A stretch of 57,042 nt of DNA from an uncultured Prevotella sp. (GCA_947169185.1 CAMVOS010000015.1:1-57042), one strand, 5' to 3'. Positions 27,010-36,791 are shown, counted from the first letter of the stretch. The notes: generated by a model not told the origin, from the sequence alone. A program made the numbers and translations.

Positions 27010-28353
27010 CTAAGTTTCCTTGACGAACCCTTTCGTGCGCCACTTGCCTGATCGCCAGCGGCGCACGAGTATTATGCCACGGATATTCTCGTCCAGAGCA
27101 AAACCTATCCACATACCGACAAGGCCGTAACCCAAGGGAATACCGATGATATAACTGACACCAACAGCAACGCTCCATTGGAAGATGACACCCACAACAA
27201 AGGGATAAATCGTGTCACCCGTTGCACGCAACGTACTACCGGCAAAGATGTTCGACGTACGTCCTATCTCCAGGAATATGTCAACCACTAGCACCCAAAC
27301 ACCCATAGCGATAATTTCCTGATTGTTAGTGAAGACACTTAATATATTTCGCCCACATATAGCCAGCACAACCGATCCTGTTAGCGTGATAATCATCGAC
27401 CACTTGAAAAAATAGTTGCCCAAGATGTATGCCGCCTGATGGCGTTGTTGCCCAACTAGATGTCCTACCAGTATGTCGCCACCCTGCGTAATACTTAGAC
27501 AAAACAGATATACAAACATAATCATGTTGTGGCAATAGGTACGCGCAGCCAGTGCCTCGTTGCTAATCTGGTTGATGAAGAATGTGATGACAACCTGCGA
27601 CAGACAATACGAGATGTTTTCGCTCATTGAGGGTATACCTATATAAAATAGGTTACGCAGCTCCAGCCACGGCATTGGACGGAAATAGTGCAACGGGAAA
27701 CGTGGTATGTGTTTCTTGAAGTGGATAACACACAACATCACCATGGCTATGGCACGACAGGCAGCTGTAGCGATAGCAGCCCCCTCTACACCTAGTTGTG
27801 GACATCCCCAATGACCGAATATCAGTGCATAGTTGCCAACAATATTCAGCACGTTGACAATACCAGTCACCACCATCGGATAAATCACCTTGTCTGCACT
27901 ACGCAGCGATGCCGAAAATGTCAACGATAAGGCCTGAAAAAACGACAACGCACCCGTTATCTTCAGATACACCAGCCCGTCACCCATCAATTCTGGACGT
28001 AGTCCCATAAGCTGCAACAATCCCTCAGTATAGAAGAATAGTAATACACTGACAGCCAAACCTAATATCAGATTCACCGCCAAAGCCATGCCTACCACTT
28101 GTACCAGTCGTTTCCTCAGCCCAGCACCAATGTACTGTGCACAAAGGATAGCAGCACCCATCGAGAAGAACTGATACACTAGGAATACCAAGGAGATAAG
28201 CTGATTGTCCAGACCCACCGCAGCCACACTATTGTCGCTATAGCGACTCAGCATCACCGTATCGACGGCACCCAGCATCATAACAAGGGCCATTTCGATG
28301 AATACAGGAACGGTGAGCACCTTCAATTGGTGTTTTAGTGACGTGTCTGACAT
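27010..28353 (-). CDS. MATE family efflux transporter
   Basis: The 447-residue protein has about 12 membrane helices and the MATE plan of two six-helix bundles (N half starting LTVPVFIEMALVMMLGAVDTVML; C half with GIPSMSENISYCLSQVVI and GRTSNIFAGSTLRATGDTIYPF). It exports cationic drugs or metabolites using sodium or protons. It is a single gene with a -7 box at 28384-28391. Confidence 0.92.
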   Translation of the reverse strand: MSDTSLKHQLKVLTVPVFIEMALVMMLGAVDTVMLSRYSDNSVAAVGLDNQLISLVFLVYQFFSMGAAILCAQYIGAGLRKRLVQVVGMALAVNLILGLAVSVLLFFYTEGLLQLMGLRPELMGDGLVYLKITGALSFFQALSLTFSASLRSADKVIYPMVVTGIVNVLNIVGNYALIFGHWGCPQLGVEGAAIATAACRAIAMVMLCVIHFKKHIPRFPLHYFRPMPWLELRNLFYIGIPSMSENISYCLSQVVITFFINQISNEALAARTYCHNMIMFVYLFCLSITQGGDILVGHLVGQQRHQAAYILGNYFFKWSMIITLTGSVVLAICGRNILSVFTNNQEIIAMGVWVLVVDIFLEIGRTSNIFAGSTLRATGDTIYPFVVGVIFQWSVAVGVSYIIGIPLGYGLVGMWIGFALDENIRGIILVRRWRSGKWRTKGFVKET

Positions 28354-28383
28354 CTGAACAAACTAATAATAACAATTGAAATG

Positions 28384-28391
28384 CAAAGGTA
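28384..28391 (-). promoter_or_regulatory. -7 promoter box of the MATE gene
   Basis: On the minus strand TACCTTTG, 31 bases before the ATG. No TTTG at the expected -33 distance. Confidence 0.5.
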
Positions 28392-28514
28392 AGCATTTTA
28401 TTTTGTTTTCCGACTTATAAAGCATAAAAATAGTTGTGTTTTCCAAGCAAATATTGCGTAAAACTGTTGTTTTCAAAGTTTTTTTGCCTTTTTTCGAAAA
28501 AAGTCTCAAAAAAA

Positions 28515-28546
28515 TTTGGCAGATTCAAAAATACTCCGTACCTTTG
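28515..28546 (+). promoter_or_regulatory. Promoter of tRNA-Lys
   Basis: TTTG (28515-28518), exactly 20 bases, then TACCTTTG (28539-28546): a perfect match to the Bacteroidota consensus, 45 bases before the mature tRNA. Confidence 0.78.
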
Positions 28547-28591
28547 CACCCGCAATTCAGAAAAAGCTCTGAATGAAGAACAAAAAATGTT

Positions 28592-28664
28592 GCACCCGTA
28601 GCTCAGTTGGTAGAGCACCTGACTCTTAATCAGGGTGTCCAGGGTTCGAGCCCCTGCGGGTGTA
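28592..28664 (+). tRNA. tRNA-Lys (anticodon CTT)
   Basis: The cloverleaf is complete. Acceptor arms GCACCCG/CGGGTGT close with a G-U first pair. The D arm has AGCTCAGTTGGTAGAGC. The anticodon stem CCTGA/TCAGG has loop CTCTTAA (anticodon CTT at 28625-28627). The T arm has GGTTCGAGCC. Discriminator A at 28664; CCA is not encoded. A terminator follows, then an integrase gene 268 bases downstream, so its 3' end is the likely attachment site of the prophage. Confidence 0.96.
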
Positions 28665-28680
28665 CAAAGTACACGAAACT

Positions 28681-28708
28681 GGTAGGAAATTCATTCCTAC
28701 CTTTTTTT
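28681..28708 (+). terminator. Intrinsic terminator after tRNA-Lys
   Basis: GGTAGGAA and TTCCTACC form a perfect 8-pair stem with a 5-base loop, followed directly by TTTTTTT. Confidence 0.88.
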
Positions 28709-28790
28709 GTTCAAAATCAGGGCTTTACGCTCTATCATATTGATTTTTAGCTGGTTCGGAACATAAATTTTATTGTTGAACCGCACAGTC

Positions 28791-28891
28791 CATTTGGAAA
28801 TTATTGGAACGATTTGGAGCGACTTGGAAAGATTTGGAGCGGATTCTGTTACCAATCCTGTTACCACTTTCTCAAACCTGTTACCACTTTC
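28791..28891 (+). repeat. Phased TTGGA decamers and CTGTTACCA repeats upstream of the integrase
   Basis: Five consecutive 10-base units (28791-28840) each carry TTGGA at the same place (CATTTGGAAA, TTATTGGAAC, GATTTGGAGC, GACTTGGAAA, GATTTGGAGC). They are followed by three copies of CTGTTACCA starting at 28846, 28858 and 28878; the last two extend to CTGTTACCACTTTC and are 20 bases apart. Spacing by whole helical turns next to the presumed attachment site suggests integrase arm-type or accessory-factor sites. This is inference. Confidence 0.6.
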
Positions 28892-28931
28892 GACCCAAAA
28901 AGACCTATGGCTGCGCTAAAAATTAAAAAAG

Positions 28932-30080
28932 ATGAAAGAAAGAGTTAAAGTTGTCTTCGACCGCAAGGGAACTGCAAAGAAGACGGGTGTTGGAAAAGTA
29001 GAGTTACAGGTTTATCTGACATGGACTCAGCGTAAGTGGATCACTGTTGGCACTTCAACAGCCGAAGACTGGGAAGCAGATGCCCAGAGCAGACAGATTC
29101 AGGCAAAGATTAAGCACTATGAGCAGATTATCAATGCCATGACGATGCTTGGCGAAGAAATGACTATTGAGAACTTCAATAAGCATGTCTTCACAGCACA
29201 AGCCCCTACCAAACCTGAGGAAAAGGTTCTTTTCAATGGAACCGACCTCCGTCAACCTTTCGTTGACTGGTGCCTTGAACGCCTCGAAAGTGAGGGCCTC
29301 GCCAAAAATACTATCAAAGACCATAAGGTAGCACTCAACCTGGCGAAGGAATCTGGCTACCTCAATACATTTGCAGACCTCGCCAAGGCCAATGTCATTG
29401 CTTTCGACCAATGGCTTCGCAAAGATGGCAACCGAAGTGACTACACCATCCACGGCTACCACAAGAAAGTGAAGAAGTACACCAAACTCCTGTGGCAGCT
29501 GGAGATGATAGCCTCTGACCCCTATCAGTACGTCAAAATACCTAAGGGCAGCAATAAGGAGCGTGTTCCCCTTCTGGAAGAAGAATTGCTCAAGCTACGC
29601 CAAGCCGAATGCACTGGGCGAATCGAGCGTGCGCGTGATCTATTTATATTTATGGCCTATACAGGACTGGCCTATTGTGACATGGCTATTTTTGATTTCA
29701 AGACCATGACGGAGGAACATAGCGACTACACCTATATTGACGGCTCCCGTCTGAAGACCGGCTCCAACTTCTTCACTCCCATCCTGCCTCCGGCTATGGA
29801 AGTCCTGAAGAAGTACAACTACAAACTGCCCGTTATCAGCAACCAGAAGATTAACGACTATCTTTTCCTCCTGAAGGAGCGCCTTAACATCAGTAAGAAG
29901 GTGACCTGCCACATCGCCCGTCACTCCTTTGCTACACTCGTTCTCACCTACGGCATCCCCATGGAGAACCTGAAGCGTATGCTCGGACACAAGAACATTG
30001 CTGTGACTCAGATATATGGTAAGATTCTCAAGACCAATGTCGAGAAGAATGTTGCTGAGAAATTCAAGAATCTCAAGTAG
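28932..30080 (+). CDS. Tyrosine site-specific integrase (Bacteroidetes prophage/conjugative element type)
   Basis: The 382-residue protein has an N-terminal arm-binding domain (KGTAKKTGVGKVELQVYL), a SAM-like core-binding domain (~residues 105-205) and a catalytic domain. Visible catalytic residues are H and R in HIARHSF (~330), H in LGHKNIAVTQ, and Tyr in IYGKI. At the first Arg position it reads TGLAYCD, with Ala where most integrases have Arg, as in IntDOT and related Bacteroides enzymes. It lies beside tRNA-Lys, and its stop overlaps the convergent tail gene by 8 bases. Confidence 0.92.
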   Translation: MKERVKVVFDRKGTAKKTGVGKVELQVYLTWTQRKWITVGTSTAEDWEADAQSRQIQAKIKHYEQIINAMTMLGEEMTIENFNKHVFTAQAPTKPEEKVLFNGTDLRQPFVDWCLERLESEGLAKNTIKDHKVALNLAKESGYLNTFADLAKANVIAFDQWLRKDGNRSDYTIHGYHKKVKKYTKLLWQLEMIASDPYQYVKIPKGSNKERVPLLEEELLKLRQAECTGRIERARDLFIFMAYTGLAYCDMAIFDFKTMTEEHSDYTYIDGSRLKTGSNFFTPILPPAMEVLKKYNYKLPVISNQKINDYLFLLKERLNISKKVTCHIARHSFATLVLTYGIPMENLKRMLGHKNIAVTQIYGKILKTNVEKNVAEKFKNLK

Positions 30081-32052
30081 CCTCCAGAACCTTGTAGAAC
30101 ACCCCCTTTATCAGCTGCGACTTTCCCGTACTCTCGTGGAAGGTCGCAGTCAGTTTTTCACAGACATACTTGCCTCCATCAATATAGTAGATGGCCCTCG
30201 GATCAGGAATCTCGTCAGACAGGAACGAGAAATTGAACTTCTTCTTCGAGTCAATCAGATACACAAACTTCGTAGACTGCCCATTGTCATCCACCTCCTC
30301 AGTCTTGTTGATACGCAGGGAATACGGTGCCTCTATAACACCGAATTCATCCGTAATCTCAATACTATCCACCACTGGCTTCGGCATCTTTCCAGGTCGC
30401 CTGTCTACGCCATCATAGAATCCTACATATATTTTATCAAAGTATGAATCCGACTTCTCCTTCTCTCCCTTGGCAATAGCCTTTCCAGCCTTTGTCTGTG
30501 CTAATGCTCCATTATTATAGTCCGTTTCATCAACCTCATATGTATGGCCAGATTCATTGCTTCCAGTTCTGGATCCGCCAAGTATTCGCCCCCCTGAATT
30601 GGTGCCACTACTGGTAGTATTACCGTCCTCGTCGGTCTCTTCCGTCCACGATATTGCACTACCCATCTCTCCACATTCCATGAAGAAACACCTTCCCAGG
30701 TTCTCGTCCGTTTCGTCAATCCATACTGGCACGATGTTCATTTCCACCTCTTCTGCCTCCTTGTCGACATATTTCTTTCCGAACTGGTTGACTGGCATCA
30801 GACGATTAGTGTATTTATAATAATTAAGGTCAGAATCAGTGGCCCACGAATGGAATGAAGTAACAAACTCAGATTTGTAGCACCACATAATAAAATACGT
30901 ATCCACATCAGCAGCATAGAACAGTCTGTGTCCGTCTGTACCATTTGGATACCCTCGTGTATATGATGTACCATGTCTTCTACCACTTGACCACTCTTCA
31001 ATACCACATTCTTTTAGTTCGCTGGCAAACAGCAACAGTTCGTCCAAGGTTGCGAACACTTTTGCGTTCTTCTTGTTCTCATGGATGTACCACTGGCAGC
31101 TTTTATAAGGCCACATCCTGTCATCATTCTCAGCATATCCTAGATTTACCACACCCCTGTATTCCGAATTATTGTCCCTCGATACATCCACCGTGTACTT
31201 GTTCACTACCTTGTCTATTCTCACCGGCTGTGTCTTTCTCGCAATCTTGTGCGAGAACTCAAAGCCGATGATCTTCGCCTTGTGATTGATGGCAAACTCT
31301 CCACCCATCAGCAGCTCCAGCTCTTCAAAGAATTCCGTCAGCGTCCAATGCGGTAAGGCAATGGCAAAGTTATAGGCGCCCCAAGTCCATGGCAGCGTGT
31401 TACATATCAGCAAGTACTGATACTTGCTGTTCTCTATGGACCTGAAATCTCCCGTATAGCCTACTGCCTCACAAATCTTGTTCAGGATATATAAAAGAAA
31501 CGGCTGGTACGTAATTATAAATCCTGTATTCGCCCATACCCAATTGCCATTCTCATCCTTTGTCACAGAATTCTGCAGATTCCCTGACGTGTTATTCACC
31601 CATGGTAGTGCCACCCAGTTCGTACCAGGATAACTGTCATGCCATACCTCTTCTGGGTAGTAAACATTTGGATTCCGCTCTTCTGCAGACGCATAGCCCA
31701 GATTCAGCTGGTTCAGATAGATATCATCAAACGTATCGTCAAAGTTCTGCTCAGAACGGCCCTCTAGAAACTGTGTCTTTACTTCCGTCTCAGAAATCTG
31801 CGTGATAGTGATGGAGCCAGATTTAAAAAATCCCTTGTCACGGATGTCACAGTCGAACACCACCTTCGACTTTGCCACATCCTGACGGTAAATATGCCCG
31901 AAAATGGCGATGTTCTGCGGACAGTCCTTCAGCGGAAAGGTAATCGTCAGCGTATAGCTGTCACTCCCCGTAAACATGCGGTTCTCGCTGATATAGTCAA
32001 ACGACGTATTCTTCTTTAATACGGCCTGTTTGCCGTTGATAATAATCTCCAT
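30073..32052 (-). CDS. Prophage tail-associated protein (tail tip/baseplate-like), function inferred from position
   Basis: The 659-residue protein has beta-rich, Tyr/Trp-rich composition typical of phage tail-tip and baseplate proteins, starting MEIIINGKQAVLKKNTSFDYIS with the segment SYTLTITFPLKDCPQNIAIFGH. A low-complexity Gly/Ser/Thr/Glu stretch is at about residues 480-520. No catalytic motif is recognised. It begins 3 bases after the tape-measure remnant on the same strand. In Bacteroidales prophages a protein of this kind follows the tape measure. It is intact, unlike its neighbour. Confidence 0.6.
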   Translation of the reverse strand: MEIIINGKQAVLKKNTSFDYISENRMFTGSDSYTLTITFPLKDCPQNIAIFGHIYRQDVAKSKVVFDCDIRDKGFFKSGSITITQISETEVKTQFLEGRSEQNFDDTFDDIYLNQLNLGYASAEERNPNVYYPEEVWHDSYPGTNWVALPWVNNTSGNLQNSVTKDENGNWVWANTGFIITYQPFLLYILNKICEAVGYTGDFRSIENSKYQYLLICNTLPWTWGAYNFAIALPHWTLTEFFEELELLMGGEFAINHKAKIIGFEFSHKIARKTQPVRIDKVVNKYTVDVSRDNNSEYRGVVNLGYAENDDRMWPYKSCQWYIHENKKNAKVFATLDELLLFASELKECGIEEWSSGRRHGTSYTRGYPNGTDGHRLFYAADVDTYFIMWCYKSEFVTSFHSWATDSDLNYYKYTNRLMPVNQFGKKYVDKEAEEVEMNIVPVWIDETDENLGRCFFMECGEMGSAISWTEETDEDGNTTSSGTNSGGRILGGSRTGSNESGHTYEVDETDYNNGALAQTKAGKAIAKGEKEKSDSYFDKIYVGFYDGVDRRPGKMPKPVVDSIEITDEFGVIEAPYSLRINKTEEVDDNGQSTKFVYLIDSKKKFNFSFLSDEIPDPRAIYYIDGGKYVCEKLTATFHESTGKSQLIKGVFYKVLEAT

Positions 32053-32055
32053 AAC

Positions 32056-33965
32056 TTATTTTCTCCTTGATTTTGGTGTTTTATTACGCATCAGCTGCTC
32101 ATATTCATCCTGAGCCTGCTTGATGCCTGTATCTCCTGTGACCGTGTTGACTGTCACAAACGGCTCATTCAGTCGGTCTTTTAACTGACGGATGGCTGAC
32201 GCATACTCCTTCATGGCCAGGTGTGTTGCTGCTATTTCGGCCTGTGCATCACTCTGAGGTGACTGTACAATAACTGTTGGCGTAGATTGTGCTGACTGTG
32301 CGTAAACGCTTGGAGCCACTATCGACCGAGATACATCCTCCGAGCGTAACGATCCTATTGTGTTCGTTCGCTGTGCATAGTCCAGGGCATCAATCATCGG
32401 GCGGGCTACGGGCGACTGCAGCAACTGATGACTGGCCACCCATTCCCCTTTGTGAACGACACCAGCTACTTCATCCTTCCTGCCATCACCTGTAAAACCA
32501 CCTTCCGCATATCCCTGTGCTGTCGCTGCCTCTTGTTGCTTCTTAATGGCTGCTACCTGCAGCATACCAGCTGCCACTGCCGTTGCAGCCGCTATAGGTG
32601 CCAGTACCCAACCAATGACAGGCACTGCTGCAGCACTACTATACGCATTGATAGCTGCTGTAGCCGTCTGAGCGATTGCCGCCATCACCTGCATGGTGTA
32701 CATCTTCTTATTGGCATCGTTTTTAACCTTAGCAATCTCCTTTTCCTTTTTCTGCTCCAGCTTCTTCACCATGTAGTTGTTGCCTTCCGCATTGGAGATC
32801 TCCGTCTTGTATCGCTTCTCTATGGCTGCAACCTGAATATCCGTCTCAGCCTGTATCAGCGATGTCAGTTGCTGGAAGATGCTGCTCATGCCAGAACTGA
32901 TGACTTCCAAGGAACCAGTGACGGCCTTGCCTACATCAGACTGCAACCACTCCTGCATATCTTCCGTCCACGTTTCAAGGAAGTTCTTGTTATCATCCAG
33001 CTCATCTATGCCATACTTTTTGCGCAGGGCTTTCTTGGCTTTCTGGTATGCCTCTTCTATGCGAAGCTTCTCTTCCGCATTGTTTTCAGTGGCCTGCAAT
33101 TCCATATTGTACACCTGCTTCAATGCTTCCAAGTCACCCATATACTTATTCATGCGTTCTCCGGCATTGTCACCGAAATACTCCTTCTTCAGCTGTGCCA
33201 GCTTGTCCTGATGCTTCTTTTCAGCCGCTTCCGTCTCTTGCTGACGCTTCTGCTGGTCAGCAATCAGCCTGTCCTGATAAGCCTTTTCCGCTGATGCCCG
33301 CTCAGCAGTACCCTCCTTTGTCAGCTGTACCATACGGCGAAGATGATTCAGCTCCAGCAATTCCAACGTCTGCTGGTACACCTCCGTCTCAACTTTGCCA
33401 TCAATATACCTCTGCTTTTGAAGCGCCACAGCTTCCTGATACAACTGGCCCTCCTGTTCGATGGTGTGCTTCTCACCATCCTCGGCTAGTTTCTTCTTTG
33501 CTTCATAGAAAGCAGCCTGAGCCTCTAGCCGTTCATCTTACGGTTGAAGCGGTCCCAGAAGCCTTCACCCTCTATGAGGTCAGCATTGACACGGGCAATC
33601 TCTGACTTAACTCTACGGATGGCTTCAGCCTGACGGTTCCACTCTACAGTTCCCCGCTCTATACCATTCAGCTGCTGACGAAGCGTATAGAGCGTCTTAT
33701 TCAGTTCCTTGGGCGAAGCCTTATCAAGGTTCTTCAATACCTTTTCCACTCCGACAGTAGCCGATTCTATCTGCGCTATCTGGCGGTTCGTCTGCTTTAA
33801 TTCCTTCTGGAGTTTCTTCAGTTCCACCTTATTGCCTGCCTTGGCAGCATTCTCGATGGCCTTTTCCAGGTCCTGCGACTTCTTTTTCAGGTTGTCAAGC
33901 ATATCCTGAGCCTGCTTGCCATTGACAGTTAGGGTAACAGTTGCATTTGCGTTGATTGATGACAT
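32056..33965 (-). pseudogene. Tape-measure protein gene broken by internal deletion and frameshift
   Basis: The N-terminal piece (33525-33965, ATG 33965, MSSINANATVTLTVNGKQAQ, then Lys/Glu coiled coil) ends ...FNRKMNG and stop. The C-terminal piece (stop at 32056) is open back to about 33535 in another frame (DERLEAQAAFYEAKKK...) without a proper start. It has coiled coil, a hydrophobic Ala-rich stretch (AVPVIGWVLAPIAAATAVAAG) and the tape-measure motif GYAEGGFTGDGRKDEVAGVVHKGE. Together they make about 640 residues, shorter than usual for this family, so the middle was probably lost. Without a working tape measure this phage cannot build a normal tail. Confidence 0.75.
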
Positions 33966-34022
33966 ATAGTATTGCGGTTTTAATTGATTCCTGCACAAAG
34001 GTATAATGACATGAGCGCACAC

Positions 34023-34921
34023 GAAAAGACGTGAACGATGCCCAAAATCGCCGTTCTTTTGTTAAAACCGAAAATAGTTAAGTTAATAACTGTTTCGGAT
34101 GCTGATTTTCAATGACTTACGGGATTGTTAAGGGCCAAGCCCTTAACCCTTCGGAGTAAAGACCCCCCACGCGCCCTGTTCTTCCCTTCCTCTCACATCC
34201 TTTCAATAAAGCGGAATATGTAAACAGATGTTAAGAAAAAGCCGATTTTCGTCTCCTTTGTTAAAATTAGCCTCACACACGAATGTGCGGTAAAAAGCCA
34301 CGGGTGCGACAAAGAAATCCCTCAGACATAAAGTGCGGTGGCACCTTGTCCGAGGTTTTCTTTGTTGTACCGGTGACCATGGCGATAAGACAATCTTAGG
34401 CTACGACCTCAATCTATCTGATTGAAATCATAGCCTATGTTTGTCAGCCCTACCTCTCTCCTCGCTATGTGAGGGTGAAAGTGGCATCATAGCAGAGCGT
34501 GATGCTTTGAAAGCGCAATGTGCGGTACTTGGAAGGTGTGAATGGACAGAAAGAAAATCCTGCGGCAGAGTGTGGCCTATTTGCCTTAACGCGCCTCAGA
34601 ATTTTCTTTCTGCCTGTTCACTTCTGCATGAAAGATAGACGGATGTGGCAGCATAACATACTGCCTCTTCCGGCGTGATGCCCTGGGCATACTAATGAGC
34701 CTTTGGCTTTAATGGCAAGTGCTGATGGACGTACATCTTTTGTGTGACTGTGGTGTGCTGAGACTACTCGTGGATTGTAAGCGGCAGGAGTGCGTGGGTG
34801 CTGCGCGACATACAGCATACGCTGTCCCTTCTGCCATCTTGATAAACCCAATAACCCCTCAGTTCGTGCCTAAACGTGAGCAAAAAAGACTATAATTGTT
34901 TCCGTTCTCATTTCTTTTTAG
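34023..34921. other. Gene-free region with several strong hairpins (possible structured RNA)
   Basis: Open frames here are short and not protein-like. Inverted repeats follow one another: 34068-34098 (CCGAAA...TTTCGG, with AGTTA/TAACT inside), 34127-34147 (GTTAAGGGC, CAA, GCCCTTAAC), 34309-34365 (ACAAAGAAA...TTTCTTTGT with paired CCTC/GAGG, GAC/GTC and GTGC/GCAC inside), and 34538-34621 (21-base arms with 18 exact pairs). It lies inside a prophage. Large ornate phage RNAs such as GOLLD and ROOL occupy comparable places, but identity cannot be shown by eye and the transcribed strand is unknown. Confidence 0.5.
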
Positions 34922-34929
34922 TATCTTTG
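34922..34929 (+). promoter_or_regulatory. -7 promoter box of the M6-type protease gene
   Basis: TATCTTTG, 29 bases before the ATG at 34959; only a weak TTG stands near the -33 position. Confidence 0.55.
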
Positions 34930-34958
34930 CACGCAGAAGTTATATAAAATAGGAATAG

Positions 34959-36491
34959 ATGAGAAAGATACTATTGTTGGCAATAGCCGCTTTGATGACA
35001 GCCGTCAGTGTTCATGCACAGCGCATAGACTGTCTTCGTAGTTGCACCATCACGCGAGGCAGCAGTTCATATATGCTGCCTGTACCATACGACTTTGATG
35101 CGCAGAAGATTTACCGCGTGCCCGTGGTGCTGTTCTCATTCAGCGATTTGGACTTCTCAATGGAAAATCCTGCGGCATATTACAACCGTCTTTTCAACGA
35201 GAAGGGGTTCAACGAGGGTATGGGACCGGGCTGCGTGGCTGACTACTTCCGTGACCAGTCGGCAGGTCGTCTGAACTTGGCGTTCGACATCTATGGCCCC
35301 GTGAAGATTGATCAAGGAGTGCGTAGCCACACCTATAATAGTGATGGCTGGGAGGATATGAAGAAAGTCCTCAAACTGTTGCCGGAAACCACTGGTGCCG
35401 ACTTCAGCGTCTACGACTGGAACGGCGACGGGCAGGCCAACGAGGTGGTATTTGTTGCCGCTGGCCTGATTGGTAACACGATGAATGGGAATTATTATCT
35501 GGGGCCGGGCTCCTACTTCCAGATTCCAAACACGAAATTGCCCGGCGGCATTGACTATTTCTTCTACAGTCTCGTCTGCGAGCGCATACATGGCGACTTT
35601 CTCAGTGGCATAGGAACCATCGTCCACGAGTTCAGTCACAGCCTCGGACTGCCCGACCTCTATCCCTTCGGCTCTGGTACCGCCTTCTCTACCGTCGATG
35701 AGTGGGACTTGATGGACGGAGGCAACTTCACCAACTATGGCTGGTGTCCGCCCAGTCTCAGTGCGATGGAACGGATGTACTTGGGGTGGGCCACCCCCGA
35801 GGAACTGACGGAGCCCACCACCATCGAAGGTATGAAGCCACTGAGTGAGGGCGGTAATGCCTATCTTGTGCGCAGCACTGGCAACAGTGAAGAGTACTAT
35901 CTTCTGGAGAACCGCCGCCAGACGGGCTGGGATTACGGTTGTCCCGGCAACGGGCTGCTCATCTTCCACGTCGATTTCGATAGGACTGCGTGGCTGGAAA
36001 ATTATGTAAACACCGACATAAAAGACCGCTACGGCCTGTTCCACGCCTCGGGCAAGGACTTCCGTGCCTGGTGCCCGCAAAACAACGGCAAGGACCTTAC
36101 CCGATGGACCGAGGACAACTGGCTGCGCAGCAGCTATCTCAGCACCTCTGCCTATCCCTACACCGACCCGACGACGCTCGTGGTCAACAACAGCCTGACA
36201 GACAAATCGTCGCCTGCTGCCACGCTCTTCACCGCCGCTGCCGATGGCCGCAAGTTCATGGGCAAGTCCATCACCAATATCCAGTTGGCAGCCGACGGCA
36301 CCGTCTCTTTCGACTTTATGAAGAATGATGATGCGGGCATTGAGACGATGTCTGACGTAAGAAGTAGAATGTCTGATGTGTGGTACACAATCGACGGTCG
36401 TCGCCTCCGAGGCAGGCCAACGGTGAAAGGCTTGTATATCCGTCGTCCTGCCTCTGATAGCTTTGGCAAAAAGATATTGTGGATACCTTAA
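34959..36491 (+). CDS. Secreted M6-family metalloprotease (immune inhibitor A-like)
   Basis: The 510-residue protein begins with a signal peptide ending VSVHAQ. The zinc site is HEFSHSLGLPD (about residue 222), with the M6 surroundings GPGCVADYFRDQSAGRLNLAFDIYGP upstream and WDLMDGGNFTNYGWCPPSLSA downstream. The C-terminus ends in a short Bacteroidota tail (WYTIDGRRL...GLYIRRP). Relatives degrade host or substrate proteins outside the cell. It faces opposite to the flanking prophage genes and has its own promoter, so it is either cargo of the prophage or host DNA between prophage pieces. Confidence 0.87.
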   Translation: MRKILLLAIAALMTAVSVHAQRIDCLRSCTITRGSSSYMLPVPYDFDAQKIYRVPVVLFSFSDLDFSMENPAAYYNRLFNEKGFNEGMGPGCVADYFRDQSAGRLNLAFDIYGPVKIDQGVRSHTYNSDGWEDMKKVLKLLPETTGADFSVYDWNGDGQANEVVFVAAGLIGNTMNGNYYLGPGSYFQIPNTKLPGGIDYFFYSLVCERIHGDFLSGIGTIVHEFSHSLGLPDLYPFGSGTAFSTVDEWDLMDGGNFTNYGWCPPSLSAMERMYLGWATPEELTEPTTIEGMKPLSEGGNAYLVRSTGNSEEYYLLENRRQTGWDYGCPGNGLLIFHVDFDRTAWLENYVNTDIKDRYGLFHASGKDFRAWCPQNNGKDLTRWTEDNWLRSSYLSTSAYPYTDPTTLVVNNSLTDKSSPAATLFTAAADGRKFMGKSITNIQLAADGTVSFDFMKNDDAGIETMSDVRSRMSDVWYTIDGRRLRGRPTVKGLYIRRPASDSFGKKILWIP

Positions 36492-36791
36492 TCTATCCAG
36501 CCGTCCTTGCTGGGCTTGTGTCCGCCAGGGATGAGAATCTCCTTGAGGTGGCAGTCACCTCTTACCTTTGCACCAGATTATAGATAATGTTCTGTCCCTA
36601 TGGGCAAAGGAGTGTGTATGTACTGGCACATTCTTACTTCTTTGAGGCGTTGCCGTATGCCGCATTTTCAGTGCCTATGCTCTCCGAAGTGTCATGCAGC
36701 GAGTGGCCAGCCACCTCAGGCATACAAAAACATATCGCCAGCTTTTGGCCGACGATATGATAGCACGCAGGGGTTAGCGGGCGGGACGGAT
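36492..36791. other. Intergenic stretch with a possible gene remnant
   Basis: On the minus strand from about 36578 to 36492 a short frame ends in DCHLKEILIPGGHKPSKDGW-like codons with a proper stop. It is open for only about 29 codons and may be the C-terminus of a deleted gene. The plus strand carries TACCTTTG at 36563-36570, but the frame after it (36600-36806) is not protein-like. Nothing else is recognised. Confidence 0.3.

Noticed and set aside
34127..34147. GTTAAGGGC hairpin as an intrinsic terminator
   Set aside because: No T run follows on either strand within the needed distance.
34441..34851. Short open frames of 65 and 77 codons on both strands of the gene-free prophage segment
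   Set aside because: Amino acid composition is not protein-like (rich in Cys, His, Arg), there is no ribosome site, and they overlap the large hairpin.
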